From Polytrichum commune (Eukaryota > Streptophyta > Polytrichopsida > Polytrichales > Polytrichaceae), in NCBI GenBank assembly GCA_950295325.1, contig OX485805.1:23237501-23301500 (forward strand): 64,000 nucleotides of DNA. The letters run 5' to 3'. Position 1 is the stretch's first letter; the number at the start of each line of letters is the position of its first letter. Positions 41,911 through 54,488 of this stretch are shown here, one piece after another. Below the pieces are notes generated by a model, which ran no database searches, was not told where the DNA came from, and was given only the letters and a program-made list of their open reading frames with translations. The translations under genes and the position numbers were made by a program.

Positions 41911-42190
41911 GGGAAGGGAGGTGTCGGAAGGAGTGATTGCTTGTCGATCGATCGATGGCAAAGCAGTGCTGCAATGTCCGTGCGTCAGCTGCTCGAAGGC
42001 TGTCGTTATGCAGAAAGTGAGAGAATGAGTGAGTGGTGTCAGTTGGCGGCACCTCCATTAATATTCGCTTCGCCAACGATATTCGCAAGTCTAAGAGGGA
42101 GAGCGCCTCTCTCAAGGGTTTTTTTCTTACGACCCTGCCCCAAAGCGTAAGACACGTGGGACTCTATCAATGAGGGGTTGACACGTGGAA
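41870..42190 (-). promoter_or_regulatory. Probable promoter and 5' leader with two G-boxes
   Basis: Two CACGTG G-boxes in an ACACGTGG context lie at 42153-42158 and 42182-42187, 29 bp apart. ACACGTGG is the core of ABA-responsive and bZIP/bHLH sites. Downstream on the minus strand, CT-rich sequence (about 41890-42040) resembles a plant 5' leader and is followed by a possible splice donor near 41860. It probably serves the beta-glucosidase through a long leader intron, but another non-coding transcript is possible. Confidence 0.5.
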
Positions 42191-42417
42191 GTAACTAACA
42201 TACTATCCTGGTGGAATACGTAGAGAGGCTAGATCCTTCTCTACGGTTGCATTGGCATCTTCAAAGGGATGGATGACTGTCAGGCTTGGGACTCCACAGG
42301 ATGAATGTAAACTCATCCATCATGGATGAAGGGGCTCTAGTGGAAAAAGGTTACACTAATGATCATCGAGTTCATCATTAGTCTGGTCTCATGACTCTTT
42401 GCGTTCAAGTGTACTTA

Positions 42418-43345
42418 GAGCAAGCCCAATCGTTCATGGATATGCATCTGCATCCGGGAATGAAAAGTGGCCTTCATCCAAAATGCAGATGCAGACCCAG
42501 GCAAAACTGCCACTCGTTCTGCATTGCTTTCATCAAAATTTCCTCTAAAATGATTTGTAGTTTTTTGAAGTCATGAACTTCAACCGGTTAGTTCTCAAAC
42601 TCATCTGTGCTTCATGCGTAACTAGTAATTTTTTTCCTGGTTTACCCTAAACTATAACTGATTATTTTCAAGCTCATCCATGCTTCATGCGTAACTATAA
42701 TTATTTCCTGGGTTACCCTAAACCTCAACCGGTTATTTCTCAAGCTCATCCGTAATTTGCACATGAATATAATTATCTCCTAGTTTACCCTAAACCTCAA
42801 CCAGTTCAACCGGTTATTTCTCAAGCTCATCCGTAATGTGCACGTGAATATAATTATCTCTTGGTTTACCCTAAACCTCAACCGGTTATTTCTCAAGCTC
42901 ATCCGTAATGTGCACGTGAATATTATTATCTCATGGTTTACCCTAAACCTCAACCGGTTATTTCTCAAACTCATCCGTAATGTGCACGTGAATATAATCA
43001 TCTCTTGGTTTACCCTAAACCTCAACCGGTTATTTCTCAAACTCATCCCTAATTTTGCGCGTAACTAGAATTATCTCCTAGTTTACCCTAAACCTCATCA
43101 TTCACTAGGACCCTACCATATTGAGTTGTCTTTAGTTAAAAGCCGCCATGAAGTTGTTTGTCCTTAGCTGATAGCAGGCTCCTGCGTATCTCGACGAAAT
43201 GCAGGGAGTTCTTCACGTCATGTATTATTTTACATCCAATTTTAGCAAATAGCAAGGTGACTAGGCCAATATCCTGCATCTGCATCCGCATCGCAGATGA
43301 AAAAGCGCAAATGCATATGCAAGTGCAAGGTCACTGGGCTTGCCC
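42418..43345. mobile_element. TTA-flanked miniature element carrying a minisatellite (928 bp)
   Basis: The left end 'gagcaagcccaat' and right end 'cactgggcttgccc' are inverted copies. TTA flanks both sides (42415-42417 and 43346-43348). Subterminal 'atgcatctgcatcc' and 'ctgcatctgcatccgcatc' repeats lie at both sides. No transposase is present. A PIF/Harbinger-like assignment rests on the TTA duplication and G-rich ends. Confidence 0.8.
42575..43100 (+). repeat. 72-bp minisatellite containing AACCGGTT
   Basis: About seven units contain 'cctcaaccggttatttctca' and 'ctcatccgtaatgtgcacgtg'; the central ones are exactly 72 bp apart, which keeps a reading frame open on both strands without implying a protein. 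Outer units are more diverged. The AACCGGTTATTTCTCAAACT core is shared with the dispersed AACCGGTT repeats. Confidence 0.92.
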
Positions 43346-43348
43346 TTA

Positions 43349-44260
43349 CTAATATTATCTTGGCATGAGTATGTTCAAAAGTGTTATGAGGTGTGTGTCT
43401 ATGTTACACGATGGTCTACAAGTCGGCTAAAAGCGTACACTGACCATCAATGTGCTCAAAAATATCTTCCTCTTGCATACCATAATATAAAAGTATCATC
43501 TCAAGCATCCAATGCACCAAACTAAATGTCAAATAATAAATGCCAGTGAATAAAATCTGAGCTGAAAAAGTCATATATGTTGACGAATAATGTCATGTTG
43601 ACAATTAATGAACGTGACAATTTCAAAGCTCTAGGCATCTACTAGTTTAGATTGTTCGCCAATAGTGTGCACGACACTACATACCAATGATACCATAGAC
43701 GCTGTAAACCAAACATGGGAATTTTGACCCTACTTTCACAATCATACGATCTCGAAAGACCATTTGCATGCTATAAAATAAGTTCACTACATTTTCACGT
43801 TCCTGTTGGTTGAGTTTATGTAGACACCATGAATCCCTGGCCATATTCTCTACCATTTATTATACCAAACATTGAGGTCAAATTGGGCATGTCTCTACCT
43901 AAGTTTGGATTTCATGTCATGTTTTAGACTATTACAAACCAATCACATGATGACACATGGCAAAAAAACATTTAATGTATGCCTAATCTAATCCGCATGT
44001 ACACAATATACTTATACCTAACGCCTTGTTAGGTATAAATCACATAATAACATCTCTTGTGGCTTTGACACTTGGAACTTGGTTGTTACCCTTTTTTGTT
44101 TCTAGGTTGTATGAAGATTCAAGATATCCTTGCATTTTTGTGGTCTAGATTGAGGTTGATTGCCACTCGTCATCATCTGATTTTGAAAGCTGGTCTTTAT
44201 CAATTGGACCACCTATGGATCAAGTTCTTTTAAACCTATTGAAAGGTTCTAAGCTACATA
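43349..44260. other. Intergenic; small hairpin at 44013-44038
   Basis: There is no gene. A short palindrome 'tatacctaa...ttaggtata' lies at about 44013-44038. Confidence 0.4.
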
Positions 44261-44398
44261 ACATTATTCAGATCCATAATAGTGTTTTGTGGGACTGACA
44301 GTATTCTTCAGAATATTCTCTACATTCAGACTGGATGTGGGAATATTCTATGGAATATTGCCAAATACAAATAACATTGTTATGGATCTGAATAATGT
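44261..44398. mobile_element. Hairpin element, 138 bp, copy 1
   Basis: The ends 'acattattcagatcc' and 'ggatctgaataatgt' are perfect inverted copies and most of the interior pairs too. The sister copy at 60116-60254 (139 bp) shares its ends and interior ('ttttgtgggactgaca'). It is a foldback miniature element of unassigned superfamily. Confidence 0.88.
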
Positions 44399-44863
44399 TA
44401 TGTACATCTTAGCTTTGAACATACTCCTAGTTTTGAATGTATAATATTGTGTTCTAGAAAATGACATGGACAAAGATTCAAGAAGAATTGCAATGAGTAG
44501 CATTATCATGGTGTGACAAAATTAGAGTGGGCCACAATTATAGGCGTAGAAGGTATACCAACGTTGCATGTGTGCATGTGTGCATGATGGTTTGTCCAAA
44601 CCCCTAAGTTAACAAGTGTAATAGGCCATTTTCACTTGGACCATGAGATTGAAATTATGTTTGGTACTTTTGCTTTTCTTTTCAAGAAGAGGAAGTAGAA
44701 GTGATGATTTGCAACAATGCCTAGTGATTGAATTCGTATACACGTTACGTGTCTCAATTCCTAGACAAGCTCGGAGTTTTGTACTTCCTTCCAATAAATG
44801 CATAGGGTTGTGACTTGAAACAGTTGGTGAATTGGGTAATTTAAGATGGGTTTGTATTCTACG

Positions 44864-45035
44864 TCAGCTAATAGCCCGCCCACATTTCTTGGTGTGGACC
44901 ACCACTGAATGCTTCCTACCAGTAGGGGCCACTTTTAGAGTTGCTTTAGTCAGTGAGAGCCACTGGATGTAACCAATGTTGGTAAGAAGCGTTCATTGGT
45001 GGCCCGCACCAGTAAGTGTGGGTGGGCTATAAGAA
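44864..45035. mobile_element. Foldback element, ~170 bp
   Basis: The left arm 'tagcccgcccacatttcttg' pairs with the right arm ending 'gtgtgggtgggcta', and 'accaccactgaatgcttc' pairs with 'gaagcgttcattggtggc'. The termini begin with TAG/CTA flanked by A/T. The superfamily is uncertain. Confidence 0.8.
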
Positions 45036-46886
45036 TGATAAGGTACAACGTTAAAGACATCCATATAATAACGCCTACATGCAAACGATGGACTTTAAGA
45101 CCTTTGACCATTAGGATTAGGACAACGAGCTTCCCATCTTAAGAAAACACCCCGTGAGAGGGAATCGTCTCATATGTGTGCGCCTCTCATTCATCCAACC
45201 TAAAATGTAGACCTCATGAGAGTCTAAGGTACACGTACCTAAATTGAACTTAAAAATCATCCCGACACCTATATTTGAGTAGTCTACAATTCTATTGGAT
45301 AAAAGGATAGGCACCAAAATGACATGTAATCACCTCATATTGATTGCATGTTTCATATCCTACAAGAACTAGGTACATAGAGAAGGCATCCATGTAAGGC
45401 ACATCTACCTTATCCTTATTGGTTCATGCTCACTAATATGTTAGTACTATCGGACCAAGGTCCAATCTACAGTTACAACATGTTGAATTATATGGTAGGA
45501 TCCTTTGATATAATATACTCTAGGGCTTGCATTCTTCCTTACAATGGAAATTGACATGCATGTGTTAAATCCTGCGAAATAAAAACCCCTAAATTTGGGA
45601 TATGCATCGAACAAAGCCTTATATGTACAACGGTTTTCTAGACAATAGACTCATGTATTTATGTTGAAATTTTTCATTTAATGTGATATATATGCCTCAA
45701 CTACATGCACAACATAAATCACGAAACAAACGGGTCTTTATTATTTATACAATTTGCTTTCATTTTTAAATAAGAAAGAGATGTAGTAATTTCTTTCATC
45801 CATGGGATTTAACCAAAGTCATGTCACCCTACAACAACCTTCCAACATATGCCATTGAAGTAAGGCAAATGAAGCGGACGAAACTTGCACATCTTTTGTC
45901 CAAAAGACTTCTCCAAAGTGTACCACTCCCTCTTTGTTTGTCTACCTCTACTTTTATGACACTCAGTCAATGATCGGGGAGATTTTTTGACATAATCGGT
46001 TGAGATCCTAGTGTTTGCAATTCCAACCGGTTACATGTTGACATCCTCCCGTTTTCCTTTATTAAATTGGGGTATATTCTCCTGCAGTCTTGAACTTCAA
46101 CCGGTTCATTTGTAACTAACTGTTAGTTCTCTCGTATCATTGTACTCAATAGCCTATTATTTGTACAAGCTAGAGAACGACAATAACTCTCCCTCATGTA
46201 TACAATGTACACTATTGTCTTGAAAACTACTTCTTCTTACACTCACATTAGTTTGTATGTGGTATGAAGAGTGCAACCCCCAAAGTATACACATAGTTGA
46301 ATGTAATGATATTAAAAAAATTATTTTGATTAATTTCTTGTTACTCGTCCATTGATTAATGGCCTTGGCACACGAGGCCAGGGCAATCGGGGCAAGACTT
46401 CTAGCATAATGGTGGATTCCGCAACTACGGTGATTGCAAGGCAACATGAACACATAGCATGTTCATGCAATGAAGATTTAGGGGAGGGCCAACCTTGGAG
46501 GGCCAAGTTGTAGTTGTTGTTGCTTGAAGGCTTCAAACCCCGACATTAGTGGCAAGTGCAACATGCACAACAAGTGACTACCTCCACGGGCCCAAAGCGA
46601 CCATGGTGAGCTTCATGTGCCAAGGATATATATGGATTCAACATCAAAATGCAACTATCGATAATTCTTTCATCATGTTTCGATATCATATAACATTCAA
46701 ATAATGAGTAAAAATTTAATTGGCTCCCATAATTTAGTAAATATTTAGATATATTGAAAGTGTATCGATGGATATGTCATGGTGCATGGAACTTTGCTCT
46801 AATACAAGTTGGGGGAAGGCATGGCTAGTGAGGAGGAGGGGTGAGCAATTGTACTACGGCAACCCAAGTAAGTCCCTAGTGCCTTA
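45036..46886. other. Intergenic with one AACCGGTT repeat
   Basis: No gene is recognised. A copy of the AACCGGTT dispersed repeat lies at about 45975-46135 on the minus strand ('gatcggggagattttttgac' to 'gtaactaactgttag'). A block near 45150-45410 has partial similarity to 56090-56235 and 56940-57000. Confidence 0.5.
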
Positions 46887-47413
46887 GGGCCCCTTTACAC
46901 CAAGAGGCCGGGCCAATTCCCCTTGAGGCCGATTACATGAAATTTTAGCCCTTTTTGGGTTGGAGGCCGGCCTCAACTACACATTATAATGAGATTATAA
47001 TGGGGGCCAATTTTGCCATATGTAAAGGCCTTAGGGCCAAGAAGCGAGGCCGATTCAATAAATCTAGCATAATCCAACGGATCTAGCATAATCTAGCATA
47101 GAGCCGTTCATATTCCCACATAATCCAGTGGATATGGTTTGCTAAAAATTTAATTTTTTAATTTTTAATTTTTAATTTTAAAAAGAATCTATTGAAATTT
47201 GACATTGGCTTCCATTTTGGGTGCACCCAATTCAATGAGCTCGGGCCATCTCATACCATGCATTTTTGGATTAAAAAATTAATACCAACAAATTGGCCCA
47301 GCCTTTAGGTGTAAAGGGGTTGGGGCCGATTTCAGCCTTTTGGCCAATCACAAGTGAGGATTTCAAGCCTCTTACACAACAAATTGGCCCGGCCTCTAGG
47401 TGTAAAACAACCC
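46887..47413. mobile_element. TTA-flanked miniature element, 527 bp
   Basis: The left end 'gggcccctttacaccaagag' pairs with the right end 'ctctaggtgtaaaacaaccc', and 'gccgggccaatt' with 'aattggcccggc'. TTA duplications lie at 46884-46886 and 47414-47416. A second internal copy of the right end near 47288-47330 suggests a nested or rearranged end. Confidence 0.82.
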
Positions 47414-48170
47414 TTAAACAATTAGGCAAATATTGTGGTTTGAAGGTTGAATGTTGGGTGGGGGTTGGGGGTTGGATTTGACCACATTCCCCCCCAAAAA
47501 ATTTTTTTTGAAGTGAATGCTAGCATTTCATAATGTAAGGATGTGGTGCTAGCATTTTAGAGGCCCAAAACGTACAAGGAACCAATTTTTTTTTTTAAAA
47601 ACATCCCAAAATAAAACTTGGAATGCAAGAAAATTACTCTCGGATCCGAGGCACAATATTTTGGAACTCTAGGTTTAGTTTGGACCTTTAGTTTATATGT
47701 TTGTTGGTTCCTTATGCATCCTAGGCCTAGTGTGAAGGTCTTGTGTGCATCAAAATTGGGCTTAGCCCCCTTATATGATCACCCTTGGTACCTTAAACAA
47801 TTAGGCAAATGTTGTGGTTTGATAAGTTGAATGTTGGGTGGGGGTTGGATTTGACCATCCCCCCCCCCCCCCCCACCACCACCACCACCAAATTTGAAAT
47901 GTTTGCTTACCACCTTCTTTTGTTAGGCAAATGTTGTGGTATGAGTGGTACCATTTTTTTTTTTTTTTAAATACAATTTTGTTGGCTCCTCGTACCTCCT
48001 AGACCACGTTTGAATGGTTTTCAAGACCTCTTCTACATAGGATATGTTGTTGATTTCCATCATGATAGGGCTAAGACCCTCATAGGAGCTTAATGTGCAT
48101 GGGTTTAGGTTGCACTTCAATTTGATCACTAAATTAATATGTTTGTTGTCAATATAGTAAAATAGTGTAG
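47414..48170. other. Intergenic with homopolymer C and T tracts
   Basis: A C run near 47861-47874 is followed by CCA repeats, and a T run lies near 47955-47966. A ~45-bp 'caattaggcaaatgttgtgg' motif appears near 47415, 47797 and 47925 as a short dispersed repeat. No gene is recognised. Confidence 0.45.
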
Positions 48171-50798
48171 GTGTTGTATGTGTTTCAGGATAACAACGGT
48201 GTTCGTTTACTACTTAAGAATCTATTGAATGTGGATGACACAATTTCTCATATGCGAGATGCTAAGAATACCAATTTCAATTCCCTCACAAGAGGACTTT
48301 GTATAAAACATACTTCCAAATCAAGAATGTCTAACCCACTATGTCATTTGGCTCCTTTGCCACTTGTGTGACCTATTTTGGAAGTTGAAGTTCTACTTCT
48401 AGAATTTGAATTTGTGAATAAATACATGGGAGATTGATAAGGTGTTATATGTATCCCCTTTTGACAAAGATGAAAAGATTCATGTGGACATTTGGGGATA
48501 ACATTGGCAATTGTGCAATGACTTGTTTGAGAACATGCTTAGAAATGACAACGACTATGAGAGATTTTTAGAGAAGATGTTTCTTGTTTGGGAAGCTAAC
48601 CATTGTGTGACGGTTTGGCATCAATATATTCATAGGCTTCATTGCCATGATATTGAGTGGTATTACTTTGTAGATTGCATAGTACTTGAGCTTGTTGGTT
48701 CGGAGGTCATCCTCTTGAACGCTATGCACAATATGAACATGTGTGTTTATTTGGTTCCTTTACATTTGATTTCACATTATATTTTTATGTTGGATTGCTT
48801 AATGTTTTTCATAGATTTGATTACTATCTTTATCATATCAACGGAAAGCGATCATGTCAAAACAATTTTGGTTCATGAACCCCATCGGATGAAGTGTTTT
48901 ATAATCATGAAGTTGGAGGAGTCGAAAGACCTCATTACCCTTGACCAATTATTTTGATGTCTTAAAAAGGGTGGTAAGGATAGTTGGTTTACAAGACTCT
49001 CACCTTAGAGGTTTTTACACAATTCTTTTGTAAGGTGCATATTTTTATATCTATATTATTATGTTAGGAATACTTTACATACATCATAAAAATTTATGCA
49101 GTATGTATTTATCATGCATCGTGAGATATTTTCTATGACAAAATAAGAGTCTCGTAAGTATAATGAGAAAACACCTCCTCGATCAAAGGCTACAAAAGGA
49201 GCATGGGATGCCATGCAAAACGCAATCAAAAGAACAATAGCCCAATTCATGGAAAGAGTTCAAGACGTTTCTTGTCATTGTGAATCTAACTAATGATGTG
49301 GTCTTCTTGAATGAGGCGAGTTATTGTGTTTATCTTGATATTGGTTATTAAGTTTGTCTATTACAAATAATTTGGTTGTTGATATCTTGTATTTCACAAA
49401 TTAACCATCATTTTGGACATTGTTTGGATCTCGACATGACTCTAGATAAACTGCAAATGATTGTCACTACCTTAGTGGATTCCGTCTTCAAGGTCAAGTG
49501 GTTGAAGTGGTGGAATTCAAGTGACATGTCTTGAGAGGCACTTATTTTTCCACTGGGGGATGTCAAGGAGAGAGCTTAAACGATTTTTGATCTTCAAAAC
49601 ATTGTTTTGGACCCAAGTAAATCCCTTTCAATTCATTTATTCAAATGTTATTATATTCATGCATTTGTTTATGTTTTTCAACGTCCTTATAGTATCTTTT
49701 ATTGATTTGCAATTGGAGGATGGTTTCGTGAAGGGGTTTGAAAATATGGAGAAGGGTTTGGATGAGAAGATTGATTGAGATGTGCATGTCTTAAAACCTT
49801 TTACTTACATTTTAAAATAGCATATTTTACTTTGGACAAAGTAATTTAAGTAATGTTCTTAATGGGCAAAGTGCATCTATGAGGTCTAGTGTAATCGGTA
49901 GACTCTATGGCGGAGGCATTAATGTCAAGTGATAAATTTACATGTAGCATGTTATTTTCCGTCTACCAAGGATATGGTCCATCAATCACGAAGTAAATGG
50001 TTTTCTAAGATTCATCTATTCACTATCAAATTTTCATTCTTGTTTGATAGGCATTTCATCTGGAAACTAGTTTGTCTCACAAAATTTTCTTTAGTGTTTT
50101 CATCTTTTGGGTTGGATATTAATTGAGGCATTAGCGTATATAGTATACATAAGGGAGAAGTATTGTTTTAACTAGTATGTACATCTAGAAAGGCTATTAA
50201 ATTTTATGAAATAAAGGTAGGTAGGTGTACAAAAGGGGGCGTCAAGGTTTAGAGAAAAAATGACAATAGATGTGATAAGTTCATCCACTTCATATTTTCA
50301 TCCATAGTTTTCATATGGTCAATGATCTCAATGCTTATCATGTGTCTTCTTGTTAGGGTTTGCATTTGGGTATTAGCTTTTTACACATTAAAGGCTCACG
50401 AGGCCTTCATGGGCTTCCTTTAGTTTTCTCTCTAGATTGTGGCTAAGTTATTATGCTCTTTTCTTACTAGTTTGTTTGATATAATCATTGAGTCACATGC
50501 TATAAATGAAAACATTCAATAGGTGAATGTCTTATTGGAAAATGAAAGTGGATTTCATATGTAAGAAGATCTTATTTAATTTATGATGTATAGTTTGTAT
50601 ATGCAGTGGAGATATATATAATAAGCTTTTCACTTCCCATATATAGGGGGTTTAATTTCATAGTGACCCCCTCCCCCATGCATTGAAGCAATGTCCTTGG
50701 TTTCTTGGATGTCTCCTAACATTTCATGTATTAGAGGAATTGGAGATTAGGCAACATGCTTGTCCAATAGGTTTGCATGCGGATGTTGTTGATATGAT

Positions 50799-51088
50799 CA
50801 CTACAACAAAACACGTATTTCTTGATTGAGTTTTTTTACTTCTACAAGTGAGAAAACATGGACTTTACTACCATTAAAAAGTCCAATCGCTTCATACAAG
50901 CAGTGAAGTATTGGCCTAGTCATGTCGGACAAGACATTCTCAATGGAAATGAAGTTCAATTTACTACACCTACGTTACTTCATAAAGTAATGTCCGTATT
51001 CACTACGCCTCGTCAATATAAGTAAGATAAGACACACCTCCATATGACTAAGCCTAGTGTTGGAATAAAGACGTGTTTTGTTGTAGTC
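50799..51088. mobile_element. Small non-autonomous CACTA element, 290 bp
   Basis: The left end CACTACAACAAAACACGT is matched inversely at the right end by 'acgtgttttgttgtagt' with the last base changed to C. A 3-bp GAT lies on each side (50796-50798 and 51089-51091). The ends differ from those of the 13-kb element, so it belongs to another CACTA family. Confidence 0.83.
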
Positions 51089-51300
51089 GATAGACGATGA
51101 TGAACATGTGGCTAAGAATGTTGAAAAAAAAATGGAAATGGTAAACAAATATGTGGTATGAAGATCAAAGAATGTTCATCTCATGTTGTTGTTGTTGCAC
51201 ACAAGACTATTTCAAGTGCACCTACTCCTAGTCCTTCGGCACCCACTCCTAGTGCATCTTCACATAAGGTATCTATGCCTCCCCCTACTTTGCATACTTA

Positions 51301-51849
51301 GGGCCAAGTTCCATGTACCGGTCCCGGTCCGTTTTTCTGATGGGTGAGAAACGGGTGACATCATCCAAAAAATGGGTGATGTCACCCATTTTATGGAGGG
51401 GTACTTCTATGTGGGGTGCCGGTTTATTCCGATTTCCTACTTTCTAACTAAATTTGGTGAGTGATAAGACATGACACTTTATGAAGGTCACCGGCAATGA
51501 AGGTCATCTAGATTCTAAAAACATCATAAAATACACGGTTCCCTAGGAGTACTCCTCAAAAGAAGGGATTAGAAGAACAAAGTGGCCTTTAGTATCCAAG
51601 GGTGTACCCTAGATGACCGGCCGATCCGGTCACCATAGCTCTCTAACCGGCACATGTCCTTCACGTTACCGTTAGGACCGCCGGTCCTTTGGCACCCGTT
51701 CTTCCACAACACAAAACGTGGGACACCCATCCATGGGGGGTACCGGTCCTTGGGTGAGAGGGATGGGCACATGGCACCACCCTCTTTTCACCGGCCCACC
51801 CATTTATTTTAAAAAAAACAGACCGGGACCGGTACATGGAACTTGGCCC
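51301..51849. mobile_element. TTA-flanked miniature element with GGGCCAAGTTCC ends, 549 bp
   Basis: The first 29 bp (gggccaagttccatgtaccg onward) are perfectly repeated in inverse orientation at the right end, and TTA flanks both sides (51298-51300 and 51850-51852). Exact ends indicate a fairly recent insertion. It is PIF/Harbinger-like by its duplication. Confidence 0.92.
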
Positions 51850-52317
51850 TTAGTGCTCTCAACAAGTGCCCAAAGCCATTGCAAGTAGTGCCTCACCTTC
51901 ATAGAAAGCTTGGTCCGTCTTGTTGCAAAAAACTTTAATATAAACAATGATGGATAATGGTGCGGATGAGTCACCATTGATGGTGAAAACATTCGATGTT
52001 GTCAAGAAGGTTAGTCCATTACACTTTGAAGACATATTCTATGCCAAATGTATGGTTATCGGTTTAGATGTCGCTTTTATTATTTGCTTTCAGGTGGGCT
52101 TTTGACGCAATAGAAAGGTGTCTTAAGAGGCTTGCAAATTTGGGGGTCCATTATGTTGACTTCACATCACTTCGAGAAACTCTATTCCAAACTCTCGTGC
52201 AACCTTCCGGTTGTTGAATTTTTGAGCATAGACAAGCATTAAATTGACCAATTGCAATATGTTGGAACTCCCCATTCACATTATTATGACATAAAGGTCA
52301 TGGTCATGTGGTTCTGA

Positions 52318-52395
52318 TCACCTTGGGGTTAAGTTGGTTGATGAGTGTCATGGTGTAATGTTTGTGAAGGTCCAGGTTCGAAACCTTGTGAGATT
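52318..52395 (+). repeat. tRNA-derived SINE head (tRNA-Ile-like)
   Basis: The sequence has 'aagttggttgatgagtgtca' in the position of a D-arm/A box and a perfect B box 'ggttcgaaacc' (52374-52384) about 35 bp later, as in plant tRNA-Ile ('cagttggttagagcgt ... aggttcga'). The acceptor stem does not pair well, so it is not a functional tRNA. The following ~100 bp may be the SINE body; no tail or duplication was defined. Confidence 0.6.
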
Positions 52396-52399
52396 CCTT

Positions 52400-54420
52400 A
52401 CGAAGCTAGTGTCCCAAGAAAGTGCTCTCCCTTAATTAAGTCTAAATGGCAACATTCACCAACTACATTTGTAGCTTCTGGGTTTTGTTGAGGGTTATTT
52501 TGAATATGTAATAATTTATGCTAAAATACCACGGATACATGGTAATAATGGTTTTATTTTCACATATTTTTCTTACCTCATTGCTTATGTGTTACTGTTC
52601 ACTATTCACATGATAGCACTCCCCGGCACTTTGTGACCATTATAAATTAAATTACATCTAATTTAAACCCCGTGTAGAAATCCCTCAAGCAATGATAAAG
52701 ATTCATGTTATCCACCATGGGGGAGGATGAAAACATAGTGAGAAAGACCTTACAACTTCCCTGGATCTCTTCTTCAAGTCCAAATGACCTCATAGTTGAT
52801 ATTCAAGACCCCAATTTAGTCTTGTAAGACCCAACTAAAATGAATTAACATATTGTTGCAGAAGACCTATTGTGGACACTTCTAACTTTGCATACCAATA
52901 TGGTTGTAATTGGATCGACGAGTTGAAAACTTCATTTATGTTAGTAATTGTAAATGAGCAAAAATGCCCGTGAGATATTTGTGATCATACTTTGTATTGT
53001 GTTGGGGACCTCCAATCCAAGTGCAAATTCCACGTGATTCATAAAGTGATCATGTAGATTGGGTTGGGGATCCATTACGTGGTTCACAAGTACTTAAAAT
53101 GACATTTTGGAGTGCCTAGTCGGGTGTTGCATGGAGATAATAGACTTCCACATTCAAAGTGTGACTATGTCATCCTTCAAATGAAAGTGGGTGTTTGCTC
53201 CAAAGTTGTGCAACTATGTCTAGAATGGCATGATCAGTTATGATATACACATGATCATATAAAACATGTTAAAAACATGTGTTTTAAAAGTCCAAATAGG
53301 TTCAAATAAAAGCCTAACCTACATTGATTATAAAAATATTGTGAGCCACATTGTGCATAGCTTATATTCACAATGAAAACATTGCGGATAATATCGTGGG
53401 TGCACACTACTTCAAAACCACGATATTGAACACCAGAGTTCCAGGTTGTAGAGATGATATTTCTATCATTATGAGAAATAGTGTATATTCTACTACTATT
53501 CATTCGATACATGGTGTTTTTCTCTCTCCTTCAAGCGAGCACGTCCTTAATAAAGATAGTGCTCACCACCAAAACCTGCCTTCAAGGAAAACCTCTAATT
53601 GCTGCAAAGAGGCTTTAAATTATGACATCTCCTTCAAATCTTGCTCGATTTCCACATAAAAACTTGCTTTCCTAATTCTTAAGCACTTGGATACATTTCA
53701 ACATACAAAGATCAATCATTCTTGATGCAAATTTCTCTTGTTTCCTCCCTCAAATTCCTGGACTTAAAAAATCAGATCGTGTTCTTTGCATTCGCATCCT
53801 CAACAACTCTCATAGTCATATGACACCTTGCCCACAACTAGAAATGAACGAATGAGATTACATTGAGCAGTTGAAGATTCAATCATAATTAATAAGGGTT
53901 GTGCACTATTTCATTGCATATCTTATATATTATGGTCCACCATGTAGGGTTGTTCATGGTTAGTCACACAATACATCTACCCACACTATTTCCCACAATT
54001 GGCGTAGCTAGCCACATAAGACAAAATGGATGCATAAGAGTGCCACGTCAGACAAAGTGGCTGCATGATGAGGCGATGAGCTGGATTCCCCGGGAAGAGA
54101 AAGGCCTGGGGACTTCCTTGGGGAGAAATGGGTAAGAATGTAAGTCGTGATGTGTAAAGATTTTGAATGCACTTATTATCGTCCATTTACATAAGGTTGG
54201 ATTTTTTTAAAGCTATTCTTTAGTTCCTTGAGACTTAGTGACTTGAAACACCTTGTTTGAAGTATTCCAAAATTTGGGCACTTGAACTTGAAGATGGTGC
54301 AGTCTTGGATATGATGAACATGTGCATTTTTGGTGTGTGAATTGTATTTTGTTTGAAGGCAAGCTAGTAGTGTCAGTTAGTTGTCGACTCGTATTGAAAT
54401 GTCATTGATTACAATTTGAT
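52400..54420. other. Intergenic, no feature recognised
   Basis: AT-rich DNA without a coding region or structured repeat that I can define. Confidence 0.4.
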
Positions 54421-54453
54421 GGATGTCATTTACACATTTTCATCATCATCATC

Positions 54454-54488
<35 letters not shown>

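Larger units (their letters stand above)
48171..52220 (+). pseudogene. Degenerate coding region of unknown family, interrupted by elements
   Basis: Open stretches with protein-like composition occur at 48171-48371 (VRLLLKNLLNVDDTI), 48511-48957 (FLVWEANHCVTVWHQYIHRL, EWYYFVDCIV, LLNAMHNMNM, HVKTILVHEPHRM), about 49435-49530 (MIVTTLVDSVFKVKWLKWW), 51170-51300 (Ala/Pro/Ser-rich) and about 52090-52215. Stops and frame changes separate them, and two miniature elements (50799-51088 and 51301-51849) split the later part. The spacing suggests a decayed gene or multicopy mobile gene read left to right. I do not recognise the family. Confidence 0.4.

Noticed and set aside
42780-43068. Open frames encoding a 24-residue repeated peptide on both strands
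   Set aside because: The 72-bp minisatellite period is a multiple of three, so frames stay open by arithmetic; no start context or family supports a protein.
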